36,707 nucleotides of DNA from an uncultured Rhodospirillales bacterium. Its GTDB lineage: Bacteria; Pseudomonadota; Alphaproteobacteria; Acetobacterales; Acetobacteraceae. Below are positions 8,418-17,309 of this stretch, piece by piece. The translations under genes and the position numbers were made by a program. Location: assembly GCA_903924855.1 (NCBI GenBank), contig CAIYCW010000024.1, positions 1 through 36,707 on the forward strand. Direction: 5' to 3'. The stretch's first letter is position 1. Each line of letters starts with the position of its first letter. Under the pieces are notes generated by a model. That model had not been told where the DNA came from and made no database searches. It saw nothing but the letters and a program-made list of their open reading frames with translations.

Positions 8418-9200
8418 ATGCGTTGGCTCAAACTCGCTGTCATTCTGCTGCTCGCCCTGGCCTTCGCCAGGCCCGTGGTCGCCCAGACCGTCGATGAGAT
8501 CCTCACCCGCGGCTCCATCAACGTGGGCGTGCTGATCGACGTGCCGCCCTACGGCACCGTCAACGCCCAGCAGGAGCCGGACGGCTACGACGCCGATGTG
8601 GCCAAGCTGATGGGCAAATATCTCGGCGTGAAGGTGAACCTCATCCCGGTCACCGGCCCGAACCGCATCCCCTATCTCGTCACCGGCAAGGTCGATCTGC
8701 TGGTCGCCACCTTTGGCATCACGCCCGAGCGCGCCAAGCAGGTGCTGTTCTCCATCCCCTATTCGGCGATCGAGAACTCGGTGTTCGCCAAGAAGGATTC
8801 CGGCATCAAAAGTGTTGAGGACCTGAAGGGCAAGCGCGTCGGCGTGCCGCGCGGTGCGGTGCAGGACGTGCTGCTGACCAACGCGCTCGGCAGCTCCGCC
8901 AAGATCCAGCGCTTCGATGACGACGCCAGCACCTACCAGGCGCTCGCCTCCGGCCAGGTCGACGCCATCGCCGAGACCGGCTTCACCGGGCGCGAGCTCT
9001 ACGCCAAGTCGCCCGAGCTGAACCTGGGCGAGGTCTTCGTGCTGCTGCGCCAGCCCAACGGCATCACCATGCGCAAGGACCAGTTCAACCTGCATCGCTG
9101 GGTGAACACCTTCGTCTATTACACCAAGAACAACGGCGAGCTGGCGGCGATCTGGACCAAATGGTTCAAGACCGACTTCCCCACTTTGCCCACCTTCTGA
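8418..9200 (+). CDS. ABC transporter substrate-binding protein (SBP_bac_3)
   Basis: This periplasmic binding protein of 260 residues belongs to family 3, typical of polar amino-acid importers. A Sec signal peptide covers about residues 1-22 with likely cleavage after VVA. Mature features include NVGVLIDVPPYG near the N-terminus and DGYDADVAKLMGKYLGVKV, then the lobe motif VDLLVATFGITPERAKQV. AGGGAGA lies upstream of ATG 8418. It closes the transporter operon and is followed by paired hairpins. The ligand is not evident; binding proteins of this type take amino acids or opine-like compounds. Confidence 0.92.
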   Translation: MRWLKLAVILLLALAFARPVVAQTVDEILTRGSINVGVLIDVPPYGTVNAQQEPDGYDADVAKLMGKYLGVKVNLIPVTGPNRIPYLVTGKVDLLVATFGITPERAKQVLFSIPYSAIENSVFAKKDSGIKSVEDLKGKRVGVPRGAVQDVLLTNALGSSAKIQRFDDDASTYQALASGQVDAIAETGFTGRELYAKSPELNLGEVFVLLRQPNGITMRKDQFNLHRWVNTFVYYTKNNGELAAIWTKWFKTDFPTLPTF

Positions 9201-9207
9201 TCCGATC

Positions 9208-9250
9208 CGCCTCGTCTGAGGCGCCGGGGCGGTGATTTGAACCGCCCCGG
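9208..9250 (+). terminator. tandem hairpin terminator after the ABC importer
   Basis: CGCCTC (9208-9213) pairs with GAGGCG (9218-9223), and immediately after it CCGGGGCGGT (9224-9233) pairs with ACCGCCCCGG (9241-9250) across a 7-base loop. The second stem is 10 bp and perfect. No T-run follows, so it may end transcription weakly or protect the 3' end of the importer mRNA. Confidence 0.6.
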
Positions 9251-9286
9251 TAGCCTCGGCGCGCCGAGATGCCTATGTTGCGGGGC

Positions 9287-10243
9287 ATGGATGAGACACC
9301 CGCCTTTCTGGACCTAGCCCGCCCCGACGTACCGGATCTTGCCGTGCCACGTGGGGTCACACCGTTCTATCTGCCGCTGCGCCCGGTGCGCGGCCGGCTG
9401 ATCCGCCTTGGCGTGCTGGCCGATGCATTGCTGGCCCGGCACGACTACCACCCGGCGGTCACCCCCCTGGCCGGCCAGGCGCTGTCCCTGGTGGCGGCCC
9501 TGGCCACCGCGTTGAAATTCACCGGCTCGTTCAGCCTGCAGATCAAGGGAGATGGGCCGGTGCGCATGCTGCTGGCCGATTGCACCGAGGCCGGCGCCCT
9601 GCGCGGCTATGCCTCCGTCACTCAGGACCGGCTCGAAGCCCTGCTGGCGGAACACCCGAACCCCACCGCACGGCAGCTGCTGGGCGATGGGTTTCTCGCC
9701 TTCACCGTCGATCAGGGGCCGGACACCGAACGCCACCAGGGCATCGTCCAGCTCACCGGCGACACGCTGGAGGAGATGGCGCTGCATTATTTCGATGTGT
9801 CGGAGCAGACGCATTGCTTCCTGCGCCTGTCCTGCGCCCACACCGAAGCCGGCTGGCGTGCCGCCGCCCTGGTGCTGGAACGCATCGCGGGTGCTGGCGG
9901 TGTGGACCCCGAGATGGACGCGCAGACCCAGGATGAAAGCTGGGGCACCGCCATCGTGCTGGCCGCCACCGTCAAGGACAGTGAATTGCTCAGCGACAGC
10001 CTCACCACCGACAGGCTGCTGTGGAACCTGTTCGGCACCGAGGGTGTCGCGGTCGATCGGCCGCGCCCGCTCACCTATGGCTGTCGCTGCTCGCGCGCCC
10101 GGCTGACCGACATCCTCGGCACGTTCGGCGCCGACGATATCGAGCATATGGAGCAGGATGGCAGCATCGTGATGACCTGCGAGTTCTGCAATTTCGATTT
10201 CCGCTTCACCCGCGCGGACATCGCACGTCCCATCGCCCACTGA
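9287..10243 (+). CDS. hslO: Hsp33 family redox-regulated chaperone
   Basis: Hsp33 is a cytosolic holdase chaperone switched on by oxidation of a zinc-bound cysteine cluster. The 318-residue protein has the C-terminal redox switch CxC (C266, C268 in YGCRCSR) and CxxC (C298, C301 in MTCEFCNF), and the body carries KFTGSFSLQIKGDGPVRMLL, the conserved family region. ATG 9287 is used; an in-frame ATG at 9269 would add six residues and cannot be excluded. The next gene, a lipoprotein, follows after 23 bp. Confidence 0.93.
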   Translation: MDETPAFLDLARPDVPDLAVPRGVTPFYLPLRPVRGRLIRLGVLADALLARHDYHPAVTPLAGQALSLVAALATALKFTGSFSLQIKGDGPVRMLLADCTEAGALRGYASVTQDRLEALLAEHPNPTARQLLGDGFLAFTVDQGPDTERHQGIVQLTGDTLEEMALHYFDVSEQTHCFLRLSCAHTEAGWRAAALVLERIAGAGGVDPEMDAQTQDESWGTAIVLAATVKDSELLSDSLTTDRLLWNLFGTEGVAVDRPRPLTYGCRCSRARLTDILGTFGADDIEHMEQDGSIVMTCEFCNFDFRFTRADIARPIAH

Positions 10244-10266
10244 CCCCTGCCGCCGGAGCATCGCCG

Positions 10267-10872
10267 ATGACGACCATCCCAAGCCGGATCCTGCTGTGCG
10301 CGCTGATGGCGCTCCCGCTTGCCGCCTGTGGCGGAGACGAAAAGCCACGCAGCTTTGCCGCGCCGGATTACAGCAATCTGCGCAAGGTCGAGCTCAACGT
10401 CGCCAATATCGACATCGACGAGCATGACCCACCGGTCGATGCGCGGGACATGTCGCTGCTGGCGCCGAACAAGCCGGCCGATGTGCTGCGCGAGATGGCG
10501 CGCACCCGCCTGGTGCCCAACGCCTCCTCCGGCCATGCGGTGTTCACCGTGGAACAGGCAAGCGTCGTGCTGCAGCGCGACAAGCTGCTCGGCAACATGG
10601 CGGTGCGGCTGGAAGTCTCGACGTCGGATGGTCTGCGCACCGGCTTCGCCGAGGCGCGGGTGACCCAGACACATGACTATGAGAATGACGGCCCCAACGC
10701 GACCCGTGCGGCCCTCGATGACCTGATCAACCAGATGATGACCAAAATGAATGTCGAGTTCATCTACCAGGTCCGCCGTTCGCTGCGCTCCTATTTGATG
10801 ACGACCCCCACCGACGCGCCGGCGCCCTCACAGCCGATCCAGTCCGAAGACCTCACCGCCCCCAAAACATAG
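10267..10872 (+). CDS. hypothetical lipoprotein
   Basis: This 201-residue protein has a clear lipoprotein signal: a hydrophobic stretch and the lipobox LAAC with the lipidated cysteine at C21. The residue after it is glycine, not aspartate, which fits outer-membrane sorting by the Lol rule known from enterobacteria. The rest is hydrophilic with alpha/beta character and a proline-rich C-terminal tail (TDAPAPSQP). I do not recognise a named domain. GGAG (10255-10258) precedes ATG 10267. It is the last gene before a hairpin repeat. Confidence 0.82.
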   Translation: MTTIPSRILLCALMALPLAACGGDEKPRSFAAPDYSNLRKVELNVANIDIDEHDPPVDARDMSLLAPNKPADVLREMARTRLVPNASSGHAVFTVEQASVVLQRDKLLGNMAVRLEVSTSDGLRTGFAEARVTQTHDYENDGPNATRAALDDLINQMMTKMNVEFIYQVRRSLRSYLMTTPTDAPAPSQPIQSEDLTAPKT

Positions 10873-10914
10873 AACGCCCTTTTCCAGTCAAGGCCTCGTC
10901 CGACGCAAAAGGAA

Positions 10915-10949
10915 CTTCTTTTTGTGAACAAAAAGAAGCAAAAAACTTT
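10915..10949 (+). repeat. A/T-rich hairpin repeat, intact copy 1
   Basis: CTTCTTTTTGT (10915-10925) and ACAAAAAGAAG (10928-10938) form an 11-bp perfect hairpin with a GA loop, followed by CAAAAAACTTT. The same core is found at 18179 and 31494. It lies in the 123-bp gap between the lipoprotein and the FAD dehydrogenase and may act as a terminator or boundary. It creates an open frame upstream of the FAD dehydrogenase that is not its real N-terminus. Confidence 0.8.
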
Positions 10950-10995
10950 GAACAGTTTTGGCCGAGGCGGCGGACAAGGGGAGCAGGACACCAAT

Positions 10996-12417
10996 ATGTC
11001 TGACGCCCATATCGACGCACTTCTCAACCGGCTGCTTGATCTGCTGGGGCCCCGCGGCCTGCTGACCGAGCCGTCCGACACCGCACCCTTCGCGGAGGAT
11101 TGGCGCAGGCTCTACCAGGGCCGCACCCCCGCGGTGATCCGCCCGGCGGACACCGCGGAGCTCGCCGCCGTGGTGGCCGCCTGTGCGGCCGCCGGCGTGG
11201 CCCTGGTGCCGCAGGGCGGCAACACCTCCATGGTGGCGGGCGCCACGCCGTCGGACACCAACACCGAGCTCGTGCTGTCACTGGCCCGCCTCAACCGCGT
11301 GCGCGCGGTGGATGCGGTGGATCAGACCATGACGGTCGAGGCCGGCGTCACCCTGAAGGCCGCCCAGATCGCAGCCGCCGAGGCCGGCTGCCTGCTGCCG
11401 TTGTCGATCAGCTCGGAGGGCAGTGCCCAGATCGGCGGCGTGCTGGCCACCAATGCCGGCGGCAACAACACCGTGCGCTACGGCAATGCGCGCGACCTGG
11501 TGTTGGGGCTGGAGGTGGTGCTGCCGGACGGCACGATCTGGAACGGGCTGCGCCGGCTGCGCAAGGACAACACCGGCTACTGCCTGCGCCAGCTTTTCGT
11601 GGGCTCGGAAGGCACGCTGGGTATCATCACCGCGGCCGTGCTGAAACTCGCCCCGCAACCCGCCGAGATCGAGCTGGCGCTGTGTGCTGTGCCCTCCGCC
11701 GAGGCGGCGCTGGAGCTTTACACACGCTTCAACCGCCATGATCCGGCGGCGATCCAGGCCTTCGAATACATGTCCGGCGCCGGCATGGCGTTCGTGCTGC
11801 GCCACATCCCCGGCGCCAGCCTGCCCTTCGAGCCGGCCGCCCATTACGCGCTGATCGAGCTTGCCACCCCACGGCGCGGCGCCAATCTGCGCGCCTCGCT
11901 GGAGGAGGTGCTGGAGGCGGCACTCGAGGCCGAGATCGTCACCGACGCGGTGATCGCCGAAAGCGAGGCGCAGCGCCAATCGCTGTGGAAGCTGCGCGAG
12001 GAACACGCCGAGGCGCAGAAGCGCGAGGGCGCCAGCGTCAAGAACGATGTCTCGGTGCCGGTCTCGCGCGTGCCGGAACTGCTGGCGCGTGCCGCGGTTG
12101 CCGGGCAGAACCTGATCCCCGGCATGCGCATGGTGCCGTTCGGCCATATGGGCGATGGCAACATCCATCTGAATTTCGAACAGCCGGAGGGCGCCGACCC
12201 GCAGGCATTCCTCGCCCGCGATCACGACATCATGGACATGGTGGGCGAGATCGTGCGCGATCTGGATGGCAGCTTCTCGGCCGAGCACGGCGTGGGGCGG
12301 CTGAAACCCTACATGATGCCGTCCTGGCGCGGCGGGGCGGAGCTGGCCACCATGCAGGCGATCAAGCACGCGCTCGACCCGCTCGGCATCATGAACCCGG
12401 GAAAAGTTCTGCCCTGA
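10996..12417 (+). CDS. FAD-binding oxidoreductase, GlcD/D-2-hydroxyacid dehydrogenase type
   Basis: This 473-residue flavoprotein has an N-terminal FAD_binding_4 domain with PQGGNTS at 72-78 and ISSEGSAQIGGVLATNAGG around 138-156, and a C-terminal FAD-oxidase domain with PFGHMGDGNIHLNF and SAEHGVGRLKPYM. These match D-lactate, glycolate (GlcD) or D-2-hydroxyglutarate dehydrogenases, which oxidise D-2-hydroxyacids and pass electrons on through FAD. ATG 10996 follows AGGA at normal spacing; codons further upstream come from the repeat element. Substrate choice among these cannot be settled from sequence. Confidence 0.9.
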   Translation: MSDAHIDALLNRLLDLLGPRGLLTEPSDTAPFAEDWRRLYQGRTPAVIRPADTAELAAVVAACAAAGVALVPQGGNTSMVAGATPSDTNTELVLSLARLNRVRAVDAVDQTMTVEAGVTLKAAQIAAAEAGCLLPLSISSEGSAQIGGVLATNAGGNNTVRYGNARDLVLGLEVVLPDGTIWNGLRRLRKDNTGYCLRQLFVGSEGTLGIITAAVLKLAPQPAEIELALCAVPSAEAALELYTRFNRHDPAAIQAFEYMSGAGMAFVLRHIPGASLPFEPAAHYALIELATPRRGANLRASLEEVLEAALEAEIVTDAVIAESEAQRQSLWKLREEHAEAQKREGASVKNDVSVPVSRVPELLARAAVAGQNLIPGMRMVPFGHMGDGNIHLNFEQPEGADPQAFLARDHDIMDMVGEIVRDLDGSFSAEHGVGRLKPYMMPSWRGGAELATMQAIKHALDPLGIMNPGKVLP

Positions 12418-12486
12418 TCGGCGCGCGCCTCGTCAGACGGCATGCGCGCGGCTAGAGTGCCGCGAATTCTGGAGCCTCACGCAACC

Positions 12487-13599
12487 GTGCCGATTTCCGC
12501 CACCCTTTCCCTCTATATCGCGCGCGGGTTTTCGGCGGCCGTGCTGATGATGCTGGCCGGGCTGTCGGGGCTGGTGGGGCTGTTCGACTTCATCGAGCTG
12601 CTGCGCCGCGCCGCCACACGGCCGGAGGCGAATTTCGCCGTGGTCTCCACCATAGCCGGGCTGCGTCTGCCCTGGATCTCCATGCAGATCCTGCCGTTTG
12701 CCGTGCTGCTCGGTGGTATTCTGGCGTTCTGGCGGCTGACGCGGTCTTCGGAGCTGATCGTCGCCCGCGCCGCCGGGCTCTCCGCCTGGCAGTTCCTCGC
12801 CGCCCCCGTCGCCTGCGCGTTGGCCTTCGGCGTGTTCGCCACCACGGTGGTAAGCCCGGTGGCCGCGGTGCTGCGCGCGCGCGCCGAGGTGATGGACAAC
12901 ACCTATCTGCGCAACGGCGGCGGGCCGCTCGCCTTGCCAGGCGGCCAGCTCTGGCTGCGCCAGTCGGACAATGAGCGGGTGCAGGGCGGTGTCGCCATTC
13001 TGCACGCCTATCAGGTCAGCCTCGATCACAACCAGCTTTCCGCCCGCGACCTCAGCCTGTTCCGCCTCGACGGGGCGGATCATCTGGTCGAGCGCATCGA
13101 GGCAAAGCGCGCCGAGCTGGAAAAGAGCGCCTGGAAGCTGAGCGATGCGCGCGTGGTGCGGCCAGGCCAGACGCCAGGGCCGGCGCAGGACATGATCCTG
13201 CCCACCAACCTCACCGTCAGCCGCGTGCAGGAGAGTTTCTCCCCGCCGGACACGCTGTCGGTCTGGGAGCTCCCGGGGTTCATCACCCTGCTGGAACGCT
13301 CCGGCTTCTCCTCCGTCCGCCACCGGCTGTATTTCCAGACGCTGCTGGCCCTGCCGCTGCTGTCGGGCACGATGTCGCTGGTCTCGGCCGGTTTCTCGAT
13401 GCGCCAGACCCGCCGCGGTGGTGTGGCCGAGATGATCGGCAGCGGCGTTGCGGCCGGCTTCGCGCTGTTCGTGGTCTCCAAGGTGGCGGAGGAATTCGGC
13501 CAGAGCGGTGCCATCCCGCCTTTGCTGGCCGCCTGGGCGCCCACCGTGTCAGGGCTGCTGCTGTCGCTCGCCTTGCTGCTGCACCTTGAAGATGGTTGA
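12487..13599 (+). CDS. lptG: LPS export ABC transporter permease LptG
   Basis: LptG is one of the two inner-membrane permeases of the LptB2FG complex that pulls LPS out of the inner membrane. About 370 residues follow from GTG 12487; an ATG at 12442 would add 15 residues lacking family resemblance. It has the YjgP/YjgQ layout: helices near the N-terminus, a periplasmic domain in the middle, and C-terminal helices ending in LLHLEDG, typical of alphaproteobacterial LptG. RARAEVMDNTYL and the jellyroll segment fit. lptF, usually upstream, is absent here; the gene before is the FAD dehydrogenase. lptD starts 6 bp downstream, so co-transcription is likely. Confidence 0.9.
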   Translation: MPISATLSLYIARGFSAAVLMMLAGLSGLVGLFDFIELLRRAATRPEANFAVVSTIAGLRLPWISMQILPFAVLLGGILAFWRLTRSSELIVARAAGLSAWQFLAAPVACALAFGVFATTVVSPVAAVLRARAEVMDNTYLRNGGGPLALPGGQLWLRQSDNERVQGGVAILHAYQVSLDHNQLSARDLSLFRLDGADHLVERIEAKRAELEKSAWKLSDARVVRPGQTPGPAQDMILPTNLTVSRVQESFSPPDTLSVWELPGFITLLERSGFSSVRHRLYFQTLLALPLLSGTMSLVSAGFSMRQTRRGGVAEMIGSGVAAGFALFVVSKVAEEFGQSGAIPPLLAAWAPTVSGLLLSLALLLHLEDG

Positions 13600-13605
13600 A
13601 GCTGG

Positions 13606-15861
13606 ATGATGGTTGTGAAGAGGCCCGCCCTGTCGTCCCGTCTGCGCATGCTGGCACGGCGCGTGCCGCTGGCCGCGGTGTTGATGTGCAGCTCGGCCCT
13701 GATGGCCACGGCGCAGACACCGGGCGGCAATCGCAACGCCCCGGTGTCGTTCACCGCCGATGACGTGCAGTACGACCGCACCGGCGGCATCGTCACCGCG
13801 AGCGGCCATGTCGAGGCCACCCAGAACGACCGCACCCTGCGCGCCGATCGCATTGTGTTCGACCGCAACACCGGCGTTGCCGCGGCTTCCGGCCATGTGG
13901 TGCTGATCGAGGCGGACGGCCAGGTTGTGTTCTCCGACTATGCCGAGCTGACCCAGGACATGAAGGACGGTGTGCTGACCGGCATGCGCTCCCTGCTGGC
14001 GCAGAACGGCAGGCTTGCCGCCAACAGCGCACGCCGCACCGATGCCAAGATCAACGAGCTGAGCGGGGCGGTCTACTCCACCTGCGACCTGTGCAAGGAT
14101 GATCCGACCAACCCGCCGGAATGGGACATCCGGGCCCGGTCCGCGGTGCAGAACGTCGAGAAGAAGACCATCGAGTATTATGACGCCTGGGTGGATTTCT
14201 ACGGCATCCCGGTGTTCTACACGCCCTATCTCGCCCATCCGGACCCGACCCAGAAACGCGCCACCGGCGTGCTGCCGCCCAGCTTCGGCACCAGCAGCAC
14301 CTATCTCGGCGCCTTCCTGCAGGTGCCCTATTACATCGTGCTGGACGATCAGAGCGACGTGACATTGTCGCCGATGATCACCGCCGATGCCGGCGAGGCG
14401 CTGTTCGGCGATTACCGCATCCGGTTGAACGAGGGCCAGATCCGCGTGCTCGGCTCGATCGCCAACCAGACCGGCCAGTACAAGGGCGGCACCAACAACT
14501 CCACCGGCTTTCAGGGCCATCTCTTCGCGCGGGGCGATTTCGCGATCGACGATGTCTGGCGCTGGGGCTTCGACATCAACCGCGCCAGCAACGCCACCTA
14601 TGTGCGCGACTTCCGCATCGCGCAGAATGTCACGGCGCTGTCCAGTTCGGTGCATATCGAAGGCTTCGGTGACGGGTCCTATGCCCGCACCGATGCCAGG
14701 CTCTACCAGAGCCTGACCACCAACTCGTCCCGCCTGCTGCCCTTCGTGATGCCGCGCACCCAGTACAGCTTCTTCGGCCAGCCCGATGCGCTGGGCGGCA
14801 GGCTTGCGGTGGAGACCGGTGCGTTCAACGTCATCCGCGCCGTCGGCACCAACACCAAGCGGGTCAATCTGGGCGTGGATTACAGCCGCCCATTCGTCGA
14901 TGCGACAGGCAACCTGATCACCACAGGCCTGCATCTGGACAGTGCCGCCTATGACGCGCACGGCCTGAGCCAGCAGCCGACCTTCGCCTCGGCCGTCAAC
15001 GGCTCCTCCCAGCAGGCGATGCCCACCGCCTACGCCGAATGGCGCCTGCCGTTGCAGCGTGTGAGCCAGGATGGCTGGGGCACGCAGACCATCACCCCGA
15101 TCGCCAAGGCCATGGTGGCACCGCGCGGCCTCAGCTACGCCACCACCCACATCCCCAACGAAGACGCGCTGGACGCCGATTTCACCGATGCCACCCTGTT
15201 CACCCTGAACCGCAACCAGGGCTATGACCGGCTGGAGGGCGGCGCCCGTCTGGCGGTGGCCATGCAGGGTGACTGGACCGTCAAAAGCGGTGCCAGGTTC
15301 AGCGGGTTGCTCGGCGAGTCCTTCCGCGCCCAGAAGGACCCCTATTTCACCAGACAATCCGGCCTGCGTGACACCATCTCGGACATCGTCGCCCGCCAGA
15401 GTGTCACACCCAACCAGATGCTGGATTTGACCATCCGCGAGCGCATCGACCACCGCACCGGTCATGTGAACTTCGCCGAGGGCGTCACGACCTTCGGGGT
15501 GGACCGCTACCAGTTCAATGCCGGCTATCTGTATTCCAACACCACGCCCTACACCTATTACGACAGCGCACCAACCAGTGCCGCCTCGATGGCCGATCTG
15601 CTGACGCCGCGCAACGAGGTCTCGTTCGGCGCCAGCGTCGGCTATGGCCGGTGGCGGCTGGGCGGCTCGGTGCGCCAGGATGTGCATCTGCACAAATCCG
15701 CCTCCACCGATCTCAACGCCACCTATGAGGATGAGTGCCTGATCTTCAGCGTTGATGCCTATCACCGCTACACCCAGCAGCTCGGCGATCACGGCGACAG
15801 CGGATTGCTGTTCAACATCACGCTGAAGACGGTGGGTGAGTTCGGCTTCCACGGCAATTGA
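13606..15861 (+). CDS. lptD: LPS-assembly protein LptD
   Basis: LptD forms the outer-membrane gate for LPS. The 751-residue precursor has a signal peptide (about 1-36, cleavage near ATA-Q), an N-terminal OstA jellyroll domain with repeated beta-strands (VTASGHVEATQNDRTLRAD), then the long C-terminal beta-barrel. Cysteines C160 and C163 in TCDLCKDD and C711 in EDECLIF are the likely partners of the family's essential disulfides. The start is ATG 13606 (another ATG is the next codon); ATG 13648 is possible. SurA, the chaperone for such barrels, is encoded next. The partner lipoprotein LptE is not in this window. Confidence 0.94.
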   Translation: MMVVKRPALSSRLRMLARRVPLAAVLMCSSALMATAQTPGGNRNAPVSFTADDVQYDRTGGIVTASGHVEATQNDRTLRADRIVFDRNTGVAAASGHVVLIEADGQVVFSDYAELTQDMKDGVLTGMRSLLAQNGRLAANSARRTDAKINELSGAVYSTCDLCKDDPTNPPEWDIRARSAVQNVEKKTIEYYDAWVDFYGIPVFYTPYLAHPDPTQKRATGVLPPSFGTSSTYLGAFLQVPYYIVLDDQSDVTLSPMITADAGEALFGDYRIRLNEGQIRVLGSIANQTGQYKGGTNNSTGFQGHLFARGDFAIDDVWRWGFDINRASNATYVRDFRIAQNVTALSSSVHIEGFGDGSYARTDARLYQSLTTNSSRLLPFVMPRTQYSFFGQPDALGGRLAVETGAFNVIRAVGTNTKRVNLGVDYSRPFVDATGNLITTGLHLDSAAYDAHGLSQQPTFASAVNGSSQQAMPTAYAEWRLPLQRVSQDGWGTQTITPIAKAMVAPRGLSYATTHIPNEDALDADFTDATLFTLNRNQGYDRLEGGARLAVAMQGDWTVKSGARFSGLLGESFRAQKDPYFTRQSGLRDTISDIVARQSVTPNQMLDLTIRERIDHRTGHVNFAEGVTTFGVDRYQFNAGYLYSNTTPYTYYDSAPTSAASMADLLTPRNEVSFGASVGYGRWRLGGSVRQDVHLHKSASTDLNATYEDECLIFSVDAYHRYTQQLGDHGDSGLLFNITLKTVGEFGFHGN

Positions 15862-15965
15862 CGGCAAAGCGCCGCCGCCCAAGTTGAAGCCGCACGGCTT
15901 TGCCGCTATGGCACGATGGCGAGAAGTCCGGACCCTGATCTCCGGCACCCGAGGAGCTGATCCGC

Positions 15966-17309
15966 GTGACATTGCCAGCCACCATCAAGACGCAACGCCT
16001 CTCCGGATCCCGGCTTGCCGTGTTCGCCCTCACGGTGCTGGCAAGTGCTCTGTTCTCGATGCATCTCCACGCCCAGACCGTCCCGCCGGCGAAGCCGATC
16101 TCGGGTCTGGGCGGCGATGCCATCGTGGCCGTGGTCAACGGCGATGTGATCAGCCGCGCCGATGTGGACAATCGCCGCCGCCTGTTCGCGCTGGCCACCG
16201 CCCTGCCGATGACGTCGGACGTGCTGGACCGGCTGACCGGCCAGGTGCTGCAGCAGCTGATCGATGAGCGCCTGCGCCTGCAGGAGGCCCAGCGCCGCCA
16301 TGTCATCGTCTCCGACAAGGACATCGCGGCCGCGATCGGGGAGATCGAGAAGAACAACAGCATGGCGCCAGGGCAGCTGAAACAGCGCCTTGCGTCCAAC
16401 GGCATCGCGCTGCGCACGCTGATCGACCAGTTCCGCGTGCAGATCGCCTGGGGCCGCGTGCTGCGCCAGGCCGTCGCCCAGAAGGGCGAACCGTCGGATG
16501 CCGATATCGCCGATCAGGCCGCTCAGCTGAAGGCGGCGGTGGGCCAGCCCGAATACCATCTGAGCGAGATCTTCACCCCCGTGGCCGGCCCGGGCCAGGA
16601 AGAGGATGTGCGCCGCTTCACCGACACCATCATCCAGCAGCTGCGCGCGGGCGCGCCCTTCCCGGTGGTGGCCGCACAGTTCAGCCAGTCGCAGACCGCG
16701 CTTCAGGGCGGTGATCTCGGCTGGGTCGCCAATTCGGAGATCGACCCCGCCGTGCTGCGCGTGGTGGAACAGATGCCGGTGGGCGCCATCAGCAACCCGA
16801 TCCCGGTGCCCGGCGGCTTCAGCATCGTAACCCTGCGCGGCAAGCGCATCGTCGGCAAGGACACCTCCACCCTGGTGAAGCTGCGCCAGACCTGGTTCCC
16901 GTTCAGCCAGACGCTGAACCCCGATGCCCCCACCCAGCAGCAGATCAGCCAGCTGCAGGCCGCCCGCAAGCTGGCCGCCACCGCAACCTCCTGCCCGGAG
17001 ATGGAGGCCGCCAACGCCACCCAGGGCAATCTGCGCCCCAGCGATCCGGGTGAACTGGTGCTCGAACAGCTGGCCAACCCCAATCAGCGCCAGCTGCTCG
17101 CCAGCCTGCCGGTCGGCCATGCCAGCGAACCGCTGACCGGCACGGATGGCATCCTGCTGATCATGGTCTGCTCGCGCGAGGCGCAGACCGACGCGCCGCC
17201 CAACCGCGATGCGCTGCTGGAGAGGATCTTCAACGATCGCGTGGAGCTCGCCTCGCGCCAGCTGATGCGGGACCTGCAGCGCCGGGCGGTGATCGATCAA
17301 CGCGGCTGA
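15966..17309 (+). CDS. surA: SurA-like periplasmic chaperone/peptidyl-prolyl isomerase
   Basis: This 447-residue periplasmic protein has a signal peptide (1-36, cleavage near HA-QT), a SurA_N chaperone domain with IVAVVNGDVISRADV, and a parvulin-type PPIase domain at about 195-297 (YHLSEIF to VTLRGKR). A second, degenerate parvulin-like stretch follows to about residue 415. SurA helps fold outer-membrane proteins including LptD, encoded just upstream. GTG 15966 has GAGGAG about 9 bases before it. Its stop region overlaps the reading frame of rsmA by 14 bases. In many alphaproteobacteria pdxA follows surA; here it is missing. Confidence 0.9.
   Translation: MTLPATIKTQRLSGSRLAVFALTVLASALFSMHLHAQTVPPAKPISGLGGDAIVAVVNGDVISRADVDNRRRLFALATALPMTSDVLDRLTGQVLQQLIDERLRLQEAQRRHVIVSDKDIAAAIGEIEKNNSMAPGQLKQRLASNGIALRTLIDQFRVQIAWGRVLRQAVAQKGEPSDADIADQAAQLKAAVGQPEYHLSEIFTPVAGPGQEEDVRRFTDTIIQQLRAGAPFPVVAAQFSQSQTALQGGDLGWVANSEIDPAVLRVVEQMPVGAISNPIPVPGGFSIVTLRGKRIVGKDTSTLVKLRQTWFPFSQTLNPDAPTQQQISQLQAARKLAATATSCPEMEAANATQGNLRPSDPGELVLEQLANPNQRQLLASLPVGHASEPLTGTDGILLIMVCSREAQTDAPPNRDALLERIFNDRVELASRQLMRDLQRRAVIDQRG

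Noticed and set aside
10924..10995. Longer N-terminus of the FAD dehydrogenase beginning in the hairpin repeat
   Set aside because: The residues come from the repeat; ATG 10996 has a ribosome site and family-like start.
13549..15972. Open minus-strand frame of about 800 codons opposite lptD
   Set aside because: lptD on the plus strand has all expected motifs; the antisense frame is low-complexity Gly/Ala/His-rich sequence typical of shadow frames in GC-rich DNA.
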